A stretch of DNA of 64,000 bases from a bacterium (GTDB taxonomy: Bacteria > Sumerlaeota > Sumerlaeia > SLMS01 > JAHLLQ01), in assembly GCA_020444065.1 (NCBI GenBank), contig JAHLLQ010000001.1:124001-188000 (forward strand). Direction: 5' to 3'. The position numbers and the translations under genes were made by a program. Positions 34,934 to 43,924 of the stretch are shown here, in pieces. How positions within the stretch are numbered: the first letter of the stretch is position 1; each line of letters opens with the position of its first letter. The notes beneath the pieces are model-generated. The model saw only the letters and a program-made list of their open reading frames with translations. It was not told the DNA's origin and ran no database searches.

Positions 34934-37243
34934 GTGCAGCAGAGACGCTTCTTTGCGTGGTTCATCATGATGGTGTTGGGGTGTTTGTTTGGGGCGCTCT
35001 CCCCTGCCGTGGCCCAGGACAACCTGCCTCCGGATGGCACGCGAATCATCCGGATCGAGATCACCGGCCTGGAACGGGTGGCGGAACACGAAGTTGCCCG
35101 CGTCATGGAACTCAAAGAAAACCAGCCGTTTATGGCCGAGTCCTTCCGGCGCGACCGGGAGGCCGTCTATCGTCTAGGGTACTTCGATCCCCTCCGTTCG
35201 GAATTCACCGCCGAAAAGACCGACGAAGGCGCGGTCGTCCGGATCAAGCTCACGGAGAACCCGATCGTCGACCGGATCTCCATCGTCGGCAATCTGAAGT
35301 ACGACGAAGAACGCCTGAAGCGCGAACTCGATTTCGGCGAAGGCGACATTCTGCCGCTGGGCGCCCGTGGAACCGTTCCGCGTTCGATCGGCGATTTCTA
35401 CGCCGACGGCGGATACAAGACCACCGAGGTTCGCCTCGAGGTCAATCCGGCCGATGAGCCTGGCCACGTCGACGTGTTGATCAACATCGACGAGGGCGAG
35501 AAGATCCGCATCAAGGACCTGATCATCCGCGGAAACCACCACTTCTGTGACATCACCCTGAAGATGTTGGCGGTCAACTCCGGCAGTTGGCTGTTCTTCA
35601 ATAACTACTACGACGACCGCGCGTTTGCCGATGACCTCGGCGCGATGGAAGCGAAGTACCACCGCGATGGCTACCTGGATGCGACGGCTCGCCCGGGCGA
35701 GTTCATCTACGATGCCAAGGAAGCCTGGGTCTCTCCTGTTGTCATCATCACAGAGGGTCCCCGCTACCGCGTCGGCGAAGTCCGAATCCTTGGAAACACG
35801 CTCTTTACGGATGAAGAGGTCAACCGCCCCTTCAGGCACGTGGTCGGCGATTACTTCAGTGGAATCGAGTTCGATGAGGCCCTGAGGAAGTTGCGCCTCC
35901 TTTATGGGAACCAGGGCTACGTCAATGCCCAGTTCGAGCCGCAGTTCATCAAAGATCCCGAAAAGGGCCGTGTCTCGATCGAGATTTCCATCACCGAGAA
36001 CCAGGTCGTGTACGTCGGCCAGGTGATGGTTGAGAAGCAGGAATACGAATACCAATTCGACCTGAACCCGCTCGAGGAGTTCATCAACTGGACCTCGCCC
36101 GGCGTTTCCGAGGAAACCATCCGGCGCGAGTTGAAGCTGAAGCCTGGCGAGAAGTACCGAACCGCGGACGAGGTCCGTTCAGCAGAGCGCCTTCGCCGTC
36201 TTGGCTTCTTTGATACCGTGAACATCAATCGCCAGCCGACGCGCGATCCGCAGGTCAACGATGCGGTTGTCCAGGTGAAGGAAGATCCGGGCGCTGGGTT
36301 CTTTGCCGTGACTGCCGGCGTCGGCGAGCAATCCGGACCAGCCGTCGGGTTCAACTACATCAACCCGAACCTGTTCGGCGAAGCCCGCGTGCTAAAGGCG
36401 AACGTGACGCTCGGCAAGAGCACGACGTTCTTCAACATCGGCTACCTCGAACGCTACATCGGCGACTCGGAAGACTCTCTGGCCCTCGATCTCTATCGCA
36501 GTTATTCGCGCTTCGAAGGCTATGCATGGCGTAAATACGGCGCTTCCGCAGAGTTGGAACATCCCTTCAGCGAATACGTCAGCGGTGCGGCGCGCCTGCG
36601 CGTCGAGCAAGTGCGTCTGGAACGTCATGATGACGACCTGCGAGAGTCCATGTCGTCCTACGGCGTTGTTGCGTTGCGCGGTATGCTGAAGAAGGATCTG
36701 CGCAATTCGATTCGGTGGCCAACGTCGGGCTATCTGCTGTCCGGCGGCGTTGAGACCGGCTATGCCAGCGGCGCAATGCTGAAGTTCATGCATGAGTTCG
36801 AGTGGTACAAGGAGTTGGCTGAGGACTGGGTCTACATGTACGGTCACCGGGTCGGAATCCAGCCTTACGATGCGGATCACATCGGCATCTCCGAGCGCTT
36901 CTTCATCGGCGGCTCCTCGACGCTCCGTGGATTCAAGTACCACGGCGCTGGGCCAAAGGATAAGGGCGAGGATGACGTCGTGATCGGCGGCTCGACAATG
37001 CTGACACAGCGTCATGAGCTGCGCCATCGCTTCAGTCGCGTCGTCAGTGGCCGCGTCTTTGTCGACGCCGGCATGTTGGAGTTTGACGCCTTAAGTTTCG
37101 GCAAGCCCCGCGTCGGTGCGGGCGCCGGTGTGTCGTTCAACATGGGCGCGATCGTGATCGACATCGATCTGGCCGGCGCGGTTGTGAAGAAGAGTCACGA
37201 TCAGACGCGCGTGCTGCACTTCCAGATTCGCTCTGCGTTCTAA
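34934..37243 (+). CDS. bamA: Outer-membrane assembly factor BamA (Omp85 family)
   Basis: The GTG at 34934 gives a signal peptide (VQQRRFFAWFIMMVLGCLFG... cleaved after AVA-Q); longer starts would not. About five POTRA domains (residues 30-430, each with a G-x-x-x-[FY] pattern such as RLGYFDPLR, LYGNQGYVNAQF, RRLGFFDTV) precede a 16-strand barrel with VGTGIGL-like and FIGGSSTLRGF motifs. The last residue is Phe (SAF), the beta-signal for Bam-mediated insertion. BamA folds outer-membrane proteins. It heads an envelope operon with an OmpH/Skp-like gene next. Confidence 0.95.
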   Translation: MQQRRFFAWFIMMVLGCLFGALSPAVAQDNLPPDGTRIIRIEITGLERVAEHEVARVMELKENQPFMAESFRRDREAVYRLGYFDPLRSEFTAEKTDEGAVVRIKLTENPIVDRISIVGNLKYDEERLKRELDFGEGDILPLGARGTVPRSIGDFYADGGYKTTEVRLEVNPADEPGHVDVLINIDEGEKIRIKDLIIRGNHHFCDITLKMLAVNSGSWLFFNNYYDDRAFADDLGAMEAKYHRDGYLDATARPGEFIYDAKEAWVSPVVIITEGPRYRVGEVRILGNTLFTDEEVNRPFRHVVGDYFSGIEFDEALRKLRLLYGNQGYVNAQFEPQFIKDPEKGRVSIEISITENQVVYVGQVMVEKQEYEYQFDLNPLEEFINWTSPGVSEETIRRELKLKPGEKYRTADEVRSAERLRRLGFFDTVNINRQPTRDPQVNDAVVQVKEDPGAGFFAVTAGVGEQSGPAVGFNYINPNLFGEARVLKANVTLGKSTTFFNIGYLERYIGDSEDSLALDLYRSYSRFEGYAWRKYGASAELEHPFSEYVSGAARLRVEQVRLERHDDDLRESMSSYGVVALRGMLKKDLRNSIRWPTSGYLLSGGVETGYASGAMLKFMHEFEWYKELAEDWVYMYGHRVGIQPYDADHIGISERFFIGGSSTLRGFKYHGAGPKDKGEDDVVIGGSTMLTQRHELRHRFSRVVSGRVFVDAGMLEFDALSFGKPRVGAGAGVSFNMGAIVIDIDLAGAVVKKSHDQTRVLHFQIRSAF

Positions 37244-37288
37244 GACTGCACGAGCGAACACCAACACAGGATCATTGGGAAGACTTGA

Positions 37289-37927
37289 ATGAATAAGATC
37301 GCTTCGCTCGCCCTTGTGGCGCTCGTTTGTCTGCTGACCGTCGGGGCAAACGCACAGACACAGAACCAGAAAGTCGGATTCGTCGATGTGGAATTGATCA
37401 TCGAGAACAGCCGTGCCATTGGCGCAGCCCTCGATGCCGTAGATCGCGAACTGGCAGTGATTGCACGTGAGATCGACGAAAAGCAGCGCGAGTTCCGGCG
37501 CCAGCGCTTCGATTTGGATCGGCAGGAGCGGGTGCTTGCCGAATCCGAACGCGAATCGCGTCGTGCGGACCTTTCGGCCCTGCAGGAAGAAATCGATCGC
37601 CTGCAGTTCGAGCTCGAACAGGAAATGCGCGTCCGCGAACGCCAGATCGAGCCAGTGCTTCAGAAGATCATGCAGATCGTCGCCGACGTGGCCGAGGAGC
37701 AAGGCTACGCGATGGTCCTGCGCGGCGAGGTCGTGATCTACGGCAACAAGGCCGTCGATCTGACGCCTGCCGTCATCTCCGAGGTCGACGCACGCGAAGC
37801 TGAGATTATGGAACTCTTCGGAACGGAAGTTCAGTCCGACGACGAGGAAACTTCCGGCATCCGTGAACGGGTCCCCGGGCAGCGGCCCGTGCAAACCCCA
37901 AGAGCTGAATTGCCGCTGATCCCATGA
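37289..37927 (+). CDS. OmpH/Skp-like periplasmic chaperone
   Basis: A signal peptide (MNKIASLALVALVCLLTVGANAQ) precedes VGFVDVELIIENSRAIGAALD, the OmpH/Skp N-terminal pattern, and a long charged coiled coil (residues 60-140) followed by VVADVAEEQGYAMVLRGEVVIYGNKAVDLT, the family C-terminal core. It escorts unfolded outer-membrane proteins to BamA, encoded just upstream. The last 35 residues are an extra acidic/Pro-rich tail. The stop overlaps the lpxC start by 4 bases. Confidence 0.9.
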   Translation: MNKIASLALVALVCLLTVGANAQTQNQKVGFVDVELIIENSRAIGAALDAVDRELAVIAREIDEKQREFRRQRFDLDRQERVLAESERESRRADLSALQEEIDRLQFELEQEMRVRERQIEPVLQKIMQIVADVAEEQGYAMVLRGEVVIYGNKAVDLTPAVISEVDAREAEIMELFGTEVQSDDEETSGIRERVPGQRPVQTPRAELPLIP

Positions 37928-38793
37928 GCAAATCGAAGACGCACAAACCCCTCGCACGCCGAACGGTGGCGGAGAAGTTGACGTTTGAAGGCGCCGGCAT
38001 CCACACAGGTGCGCCCTGTCGGCTGGAGATTCACCCGGCCGAGGCGAATGCGGGCATTACATTCGAGCAGGCCGGCGCGGATTGGCCATCGCTGCCTGCG
38101 ACGATCGAGCACGCCGTCGCAGAGGAATGCGATCGCCGCACGGTCCTTCGCGGGCCGCAGAAGCAGTTGTTCCAGCAACTCGAGCATGTCATGGCCGCGC
38201 TGGCCGCGATGGAGATCACCGATGCCCGAGTCATCCAGAACGGCCCTGAGCCGCCTTTCCTGGATGGCGGCTCGAAGAAGTACATGAAGGGACTGACGAA
38301 GACCGGCAGCACGAAGCTCAAAGCTGAGGTCGCTCCATTCGTGATCGATAAGCCGATCGCCGTGACCGACGGGGATGCGGAACTGGTTGCCACGCCTCAC
38401 GACGGCCTGCGGCTCAGTTGCTTTGTAGAATTCCCGGGCACGGTTGTGGGCTCGATGGGTTTCAGCCTGGAGATCACGCCGGAGAGCTTCCTGAAGGAAG
38501 CCGCCCCGGCTCGGACATTTGCGTTGGAGCGCGACATCGAGGGTCTGAAGCAAGCCGGGCTTGCCAAAGGCGGAAACCTGGATAACGCTGTCGTCTTCAA
38601 CGGCGAACGGTATTTGAACGACCGGCTGAACTTCCCGGACGAGGTCGTTCGCCATAAAGTGATCGATTTGCTGGGCGATCTGGCATTGATCGGCCGGCCC
38701 CTTCGGGGGCACTTTTGGGCCTGGCGCGCCGGACACCGCAGCCATATTCGATTTGCGCAAGCGCTTGCAAAGGAGCTGAATCGTGACGCTTGA
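37924..38793 (+). CDS. lpxC: UDP-3-O-acyl-N-acetylglucosamine deacetylase LpxC
   Basis: The 289-residue zinc enzyme performs the committed step of lipid A synthesis. The start region FEGAGIHTGAPCRLEIHPA is characteristic, as are LEHVMAALAAM (Glu and zinc-ligand His), FLDGGS, RTFALERDIE, RHKVIDLLGDLAL (His and Asp zinc ligands) and AGHRSHIRFA (catalytic His). It overlaps fabZ by 11 bases. In many bacteria lpxC is fused to or next to fabZ, as here. Neither lpxD nor lpxA is in the cluster. Confidence 0.94.
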   Translation: MSKSKTHKPLARRTVAEKLTFEGAGIHTGAPCRLEIHPAEANAGITFEQAGADWPSLPATIEHAVAEECDRRTVLRGPQKQLFQQLEHVMAALAAMEITDARVIQNGPEPPFLDGGSKKYMKGLTKTGSTKLKAEVAPFVIDKPIAVTDGDAELVATPHDGLRLSCFVEFPGTVVGSMGFSLEITPESFLKEAAPARTFALERDIEGLKQAGLAKGGNLDNAVVFNGERYLNDRLNFPDEVVRHKVIDLLGDLALIGRPLRGHFWAWRAGHRSHIRFAQALAKELNRDA

Positions 38794-39256
38794 TCCTGCC
38801 TTCACCCCGCCATTCGGGGTAGAAGTCATCCAGAAGATTATCCCGCATCGCTATCCTTTCCTTCTCGTAGATCGCATCACCGACATGGGCGAGGACTACA
38901 TCGCGGGGATCAAGAATTTGACCGCCAATGAGGCGCTCTTCACGGGGCACTTCCCTGCGCACGCAGTTTTTCCCGGCGTCCTTCAGATTGAAACGATGGC
39001 CCAGGTCGGCGCGTGCTGGATTCTGTCGCGCGAAGAGAACCGCGGCAAGATCGCCTACCTGATGAGCGTCGAGTCGGCGAAATTCCGTCGTCCCGCTGAA
39101 CCGGGCGACCAGTTGAAGGTTTGGGGCAAGATCACAAATCTGAAGTCGCGGACGGGGAAGTTCATCAGCCACATCAAGGTGGACGAGAAAGTCATCTGCG
39201 AGTGCACGCTGATGTTCGCGTTCCAGAAACAGAACAACGACGCTAACGGTAGTTGA
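38783..39256 (+). CDS. fabZ: 3-hydroxyacyl-ACP dehydratase FabZ
   Basis: A 157-residue hotdog-fold enzyme starting at GTG 38783: IIPHRYPFLLVDRI, FTGHFPAHAVFPGVLQIETMAQVGA contain the catalytic His (GHFP) and Glu (QIETMAQ). It dehydrates 3-hydroxyacyl-ACP in type II fatty acid synthesis and competes with lipid A acylation for the same substrate. It overlaps lpxC by 11 bases, so ribosomes probably re-initiate. Confidence 0.94.
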   Translation: MTLDPAFTPPFGVEVIQKIIPHRYPFLLVDRITDMGEDYIAGIKNLTANEALFTGHFPAHAVFPGVLQIETMAQVGACWILSREENRGKIAYLMSVESAKFRRPAEPGDQLKVWGKITNLKSRTGKFISHIKVDEKVICECTLMFAFQKQNNDANGS

Positions 39257-39273
39257 GGATAGCAAAGAAAATC

Positions 39274-40143
39274 GTGGCTCTCACTTCGAATACATCACCG
39301 GAACCGATGCCCCAGCGAATCGGCCTGATCGCCGGCCAGGGTGACTTTCCGCTGCTCCTGGCCCAGGGCGCACGTGGTTCAGGCGTGGAAGTCATTGCGA
39401 TCGGCATTCACGGTCTGGCAAGCGATCGGCTCCAGGCCCATGCATCCCACGTCTATACGCTCAAGCTGACGGAGCTTTCGCGTCTCTTTGAAGTTTGCCG
39501 CGAGCACGACATCCGCCACCTGATCATGGCCGGCCGTGTGCCGCACAAGGTGCTGCTGCGACAGATCAGTCTGGATCCCCGCATCTTCAAGATCATTGGC
39601 AATCTCCGGAACAAGAAGGCTGACTCGCTGCTGCGTGCGGCTACCGAGGAAATCGAGAAGGAAGGCATCCAGGTATTGGACTCGACGATGTTCCTCAAGT
39701 CCTGCATGCCCGAGCCGGGGATATTGACAAAGAATGAGCCGCTGACCGATGAAGTCCGGCGCGATATCGAGTTTGGCTATCCGATCGCAAAGGAAATCGC
39801 TCGCCTCGACATCGGCCAGACGATCGCCGTCAAGAATCAGATCGTTGTGGCCGTTGAGGGAATCGAAGGCACGGACGAGTTGATCAAACGCGCCGGTGAA
39901 CTGGGCGGCCCGGGCATCGTCATCGTCAAGGTCTCGAAGCCTCGCCAGGATATGCGTTTCGATGTGCCGGTCATTGGCATCACAACGATCAACAACCTGG
40001 CCCACGTGAAAGCGGCGGCACTGTGTGTGACGGCCGGCAAGTCTCTCTTCTTCGATCGCGCGCTGGCCGTGGCCCAAGCCGAGAAGAACGGCATTTCCAT
40101 CTACGCCCATGATGAAGACGCCGATCGTGAAACTGTCTTCTAA
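39274..40143 (+). CDS. lpxI: UDP-2,3-diacylglucosamine pyrophosphatase LpxI
   Basis: The protein shows the LpxI pattern: RIGLIAGQGDFPLLLAQGAR (N-terminal), AGRVPHK, and in the C-terminal DUF1009 domain DIGQTIAVKNQIVVAVEGIEGTDE, ending KSLFFDRALAVAQAEKNGISI. LpxI hydrolyses UDP-diacylglucosamine to lipid X, replacing LpxH. Start choice is unclear: GTG 39274 (chosen, weak GAGGA upstream), TTG 39253 overlapping the fabZ stop by 4 bases, or ATG 39307. It ends 22 bases before glnD. Confidence 0.9.
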   Translation: MALTSNTSPEPMPQRIGLIAGQGDFPLLLAQGARGSGVEVIAIGIHGLASDRLQAHASHVYTLKLTELSRLFEVCREHDIRHLIMAGRVPHKVLLRQISLDPRIFKIIGNLRNKKADSLLRAATEEIEKEGIQVLDSTMFLKSCMPEPGILTKNEPLTDEVRRDIEFGYPIAKEIARLDIGQTIAVKNQIVVAVEGIEGTDELIKRAGELGGPGIVIVKVSKPRQDMRFDVPVIGITTINNLAHVKAAALCVTAGKSLFFDRALAVAQAEKNGISIYAHDEDADRETVF

Positions 40144-40165
40144 CGGCAACTGCGAGCCTGTCTGA

Positions 40166-42877
40166 ATGACGACAAAAAAAACGGAAGAAGCCACCACCCT
40201 CGAAGCACGCCTCACACGAGCACGCGATCGTCTTGCTCAGCAGCACGGGCATCGCTCCGGTAAAGAAGTCGTCCGCCGCTACAGCGAAGACATCGATCGA
40301 CTGATCCAGACACACATCAACGACCTGATCCGTCAGAATCCCGAGTTCAAGGAAGTGACGGAACGGTGCGTATTGATCGCGACCGGCGGATATGGCCGCC
40401 GCGAACTCAATCTGCACTCCGACATCGATTTGCTGTTCCTCTTCCGTGAAGAGCCCACCGAGGTTTGCGAGGAGTTCATCCGCGCATTCCTGTATCCGAT
40501 GTGGAATCTGAAGATCGATCTCGGGTACGGGATCAAGACGCTGGAGCAGGCCTACGGCGAGATTTGCTCGGATCTCGACTTCACAACCTCGATGACGGGC
40601 ATTCATCCAATCTGGGGCAACGAGGAGATTGCGCAGCAGTTACAGGACCATTTGCGAATCGAGACCGTGACACGAAAGTCATCCAAGGTCATGGATCAGA
40701 TCCTCAGTCGGATGTACGGCCGACATCTGAAGCATTCGGACACGCTGCTGCTTCTCGAGCCGAACATCAAGGATGCACGGGGCGGGTTGCGGGATTTCCA
40801 CGTGATCCTCTGGGCGGCGTTCTGCCATTTCGGCCAGGGAACTCTCTCGATTCTGACGAACAAGGGATTGCTGACTACGCGCGAGGAACGATCCCTGCGC
40901 CGAGCCCATTCCTTCCTGCTGGAATTGCGCAATGGATTGCACTTGATGGAAGGACGCAAGACCGACGCGCTGAACTTCGAGCGCCAGATGAAGCTGGCCC
41001 CCGAGTTGGGGCACGATCTGAAGGCACACGTTCTTCCGGAAGAGCAGTTGATGCGCTCGTACTACGAGCATGTCGGCGCGATCGATCGGTTGTTGGGCCG
41101 ACTGCTCAAGCGCCTGTCGAGCGAAGAGTCACAGTCTGAAGCCGGACGTGCCGGCAGACTCCGTCGCCGCCGCATCGAAGGCGAGTTCTGGACGCGCGAC
41201 AACCTGGTGTGGGTCGATCCGCGCGAAGTAAACACCGTGGTCCGCAATCCGGACTGGATGATGCACCTTTTCACGGTCTGCGCCCAACGCGGGTTGCTCG
41301 TGGATGATTTCACCCTGAATCTCGTCGAGCAGCATCTGCATGAGATCGATGAAGCCTATCGTCGCTCGCCGCTGAATCGCGATCGCTTCCTTGGGATTCT
41401 GCGCAACCCGAAGCAATGCATCGCGACTCTGAGGCAGATGCATGCGTGCCGGTTCCTCGACACATACCTGCCGGAATTCGCACTCGTCCGTAACTTGCCT
41501 CGCATCGACTACTACCACCAGTTCACCGTCGACGAGCACCTGCTTCGCTCGGTTGAGTGTGCCGGCCAATTGGTCGACCATGAAAACGGCTTCTATCGAA
41601 GCCACGCTGGCAGCGTCGCGCGCGACCTGCTGCGCTGGGATCTACTTGTCTTTGCGCTGCTCTTTCACGATGTCGGCAAGGGCGAAGGCCGCGGTCACGT
41701 TATCCGCGGATCGCACATGATCCAGCGCATTGCCGAACGTTTGAGCATGACGAAGAAAGAGACTGAGATTCTCTACCAACTCGTGCTTAATCATCAGCGC
41801 ATGAGCTTCATGGCGCTTCGGCGAAATCCGGAAGATCCAAAGGTCCCCGAAGAGCTGGCTAAAGACATCAGCGATCCCGAACTGCTGCGAATGCTGTATG
41901 TCCTGACCTGTTGCGATCTACGTTCCGTCTCCGAGCAATCGTGGAATGACTGGCGGGGATCACTACTGTCCTCGTTGTTCGAGCGCGCGATGGACTTCCT
42001 GCGCGGCGAAGGCGAGAAGATCCGTCGATCCGCGCCGTCGCATCGCTCTGTGACCGAGAAGGTGATGAAGGAAGTTCAGGAGAATCCTGCTACCGGCGAG
42101 GAAGGTTCTCGCGAATTGCGGCGGGAGGAAGTTGAGGAGTTCTTGCGCGACATGCCAAGTCGCTATCGCCGCTCCACTCCGCCGCAACTCGTCGCTCGCC
42201 ACGTTCGCATGACGCAGCGCCTGAATGAGCAGGAACTCGTCACCTGGGAATTGGAACAGGCGCCCGGCAGCAGCTATGCAATTCTGCACTGCGTGGCATC
42301 GGACAACCCCGGCCTTTTCTGCAATCTCTGCGGCGCACTGGCATCGCGCGGTTTCAACATCCTGTCCGCGCAGATCTACACGGCAAAGAACGGCGTCTGC
42401 GTCGACGTGTTCCAGATCCAGGATGCCGATCGTCAGCCTCCCAGCGACATCGGTGCCCTTGAGCGCTTGCGCGTTAAACTGAACCAGGTCCTCCTCGGCG
42501 AACGCCCGGGGAAGTGGAAGGATCTTCTCCCCCGCCGGGCACAGCCGATTTCCGCGGCGCGACTCGATCAGTTCCCGCCGTCCGTCTCCATCTCGAACGA
42601 CGATTCGACGGAGAACTACACGGTCCTCGAGGTTAAGGCACCCGATCGCCCTGGGCTCCTGTACGATATCACATCGCTGTTGGATCAGCATCGCCTGAAC
42701 ATCCACCTGGCCCTGATCGCGACGGAAAGCTACCAGGGCGTCGACGTGTTCTACATCACCGACTGGGAAAACAACCGCCTCGAAAAGGACGCGAAGACGG
42801 AAGCGTTCCGCGAGGAGTTGCTTGAGGTCGTTTCTCCCGACAGCACCATCGGAGCCGAAGAAGAGAGCGCGTCGTGA
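40166..42877 (+). CDS. glnD: Bifunctional PII uridylyltransferase/uridylyl-removing enzyme GlnD
   Basis: The 903-residue protein has the GlnD layout: nucleotidyltransferase domain with GGYGRRELNLHSDIDLLFLF (about 68-87), a GlnE-like helical region, an HD domain (FHDVGKGEGRGHVI, about 503-516) that removes UMP, and two C-terminal ACT domains (about 705-780 and 813-890) sensing glutamine. It sets the PII uridylylation state and so nitrogen assimilation. All catalytic motifs are intact. Its position next to lipid A genes has no obvious functional link. It overlaps the next gene by 4 bases. Confidence 0.95.
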   Translation: MTTKKTEEATTLEARLTRARDRLAQQHGHRSGKEVVRRYSEDIDRLIQTHINDLIRQNPEFKEVTERCVLIATGGYGRRELNLHSDIDLLFLFREEPTEVCEEFIRAFLYPMWNLKIDLGYGIKTLEQAYGEICSDLDFTTSMTGIHPIWGNEEIAQQLQDHLRIETVTRKSSKVMDQILSRMYGRHLKHSDTLLLLEPNIKDARGGLRDFHVILWAAFCHFGQGTLSILTNKGLLTTREERSLRRAHSFLLELRNGLHLMEGRKTDALNFERQMKLAPELGHDLKAHVLPEEQLMRSYYEHVGAIDRLLGRLLKRLSSEESQSEAGRAGRLRRRRIEGEFWTRDNLVWVDPREVNTVVRNPDWMMHLFTVCAQRGLLVDDFTLNLVEQHLHEIDEAYRRSPLNRDRFLGILRNPKQCIATLRQMHACRFLDTYLPEFALVRNLPRIDYYHQFTVDEHLLRSVECAGQLVDHENGFYRSHAGSVARDLLRWDLLVFALLFHDVGKGEGRGHVIRGSHMIQRIAERLSMTKKETEILYQLVLNHQRMSFMALRRNPEDPKVPEELAKDISDPELLRMLYVLTCCDLRSVSEQSWNDWRGSLLSSLFERAMDFLRGEGEKIRRSAPSHRSVTEKVMKEVQENPATGEEGSRELRREEVEEFLRDMPSRYRRSTPPQLVARHVRMTQRLNEQELVTWELEQAPGSSYAILHCVASDNPGLFCNLCGALASRGFNILSAQIYTAKNGVCVDVFQIQDADRQPPSDIGALERLRVKLNQVLLGERPGKWKDLLPRRAQPISAARLDQFPPSVSISNDDSTENYTVLEVKAPDRPGLLYDITSLLDQHRLNIHLALIATESYQGVDVFYITDWENNRLEKDAKTEAFREELLEVVSPDSTIGAEEESAS

Positions 42878-43845
42878 AGACCTTGCGGTTGAGCACGAGC
42901 ACAGCCGATCTGAGCCGTGCGGCCGAGCTACTTCGTGGTGGTCGCCTCGTGGCGTTCCCGACCGAGACGGTTTACGGGCTCGGCGCCGATGCGACAAACG
43001 ATGAAGCTGTGCGATCGATCTACGCCGCAAAGGGACGCCCCTCCCACAATCCGACAATCATCCACGTCAACCACAGCTCCGCTGCTCAACGATTTGCGGC
43101 AGCCTGGCCCGATGCGGCCGAACGGCTAACCGAGAGGTTCTGGCCGGGCCCGCTGACGATTGTTGTGCCTGCCGGGCCGGATCTCTCCTCAGCGGCACTG
43201 GCCGGAGGAAAGACTGCTGGATTCCGTGCACCGAATCATCCCGCCGCGCTGGAGTTGCTCGCGCAGTGCGGGCGGCCGATCGCGGCACCAAGCGCGAATG
43301 TCAGCGGACACCTCTCCCCCGTCGACGTTGATCATGTGATCCACGATCTCGATGGACGCATCGATGCCGTGATCGCCGGTGGCCCCTGTCGGATCGGTAT
43401 CGAATCGACTGTCATTGACTTGTCACAAGATGAGCCGCGAATTCTCCGCCCCGGTATGATCGATCGTGCCGCATTGGAATCGGCGCTCGGCACTGCCGTC
43501 GCAGAGGGCGTTGCCGATCAACAGTCCGAGCTACGATCGCCTGGCCTTCTGACGAAGCACTACGCCCCTCGCATTCCACTGCACATCAAGTCGCGGGACG
43601 AGATGCTGACTGCTGCGACGGAAGTCTCTCGTGTCTTCCTTGACTCCGTCCCCACTTTTTCGGGAGATCATTCACTGGTCGGGATTCTGCCTGCAGATCC
43701 GGCCCGATTCGCGTCCTCTCTTTATCGTGTCCTGTGGGAATGCCAGGCCAGCGGTGCGCACGAGATCTGGCTTGAGCGACCTCCAGTGACAGACGACTGG
43801 ACCGCCATCCACGATCGCCTTCGCCGCGCCAGCGCAACCGACTAA
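42874..43845 (+). CDS. tsaC: L-threonylcarbamoyladenylate synthase (Sua5 type)
   Basis: The YrdC domain (about residues 10-200) shows GGRLVAFPTETVYGLGADA, KGRPSHNPTIIH, FWPGPLTIV and RAPNHPAALELL, then SANVSGHLSP. A C-terminal Sua5 domain follows a linker with the typical SPGLLTKHYAPRIPL. The enzyme makes threonylcarbamoyl-AMP for the t6A37 modification of ANN-decoding tRNAs. The start is GTG, coupled to glnD by GTGA. The 323-residue length matches the two-domain Sua5 form rather than the short TsaC. Confidence 0.93.
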   Translation: MKTLRLSTSTADLSRAAELLRGGRLVAFPTETVYGLGADATNDEAVRSIYAAKGRPSHNPTIIHVNHSSAAQRFAAAWPDAAERLTERFWPGPLTIVVPAGPDLSSAALAGGKTAGFRAPNHPAALELLAQCGRPIAAPSANVSGHLSPVDVDHVIHDLDGRIDAVIAGGPCRIGIESTVIDLSQDEPRILRPGMIDRAALESALGTAVAEGVADQQSELRSPGLLTKHYAPRIPLHIKSRDEMLTAATEVSRVFLDSVPTFSGDHSLVGILPADPARFASSLYRVLWECQASGAHEIWLERPPVTDDWTAIHDRLRRASATD

Positions 43846-43889
43846 AAAGAAAGCCGCTCCACCGGAGGGGATCGCCGATGGAGCAGCTT
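43842..43889 (-). terminator. Terminator of the secreted M43 protease gene
   Basis: AAGC-C-GCTCCA (43851-43861) pairs with TGGAGC-A-GCTT (43879-43889), 10 bp with one mismatch. On the minus strand it is followed by TCTTTTT, so it is oriented to end the protease transcript. It may also stop tsaC read-through. Confidence 0.75.
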
Positions 43890-43924
43890 AGTGGGTCCTG
43901 CCCAGCTCAGTCAGGTGTTGCGAA

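Noticed and set aside
41963-43057. 364-residue minus-strand frame
   Set aside because: Antisense to glnD, which has intact domains.
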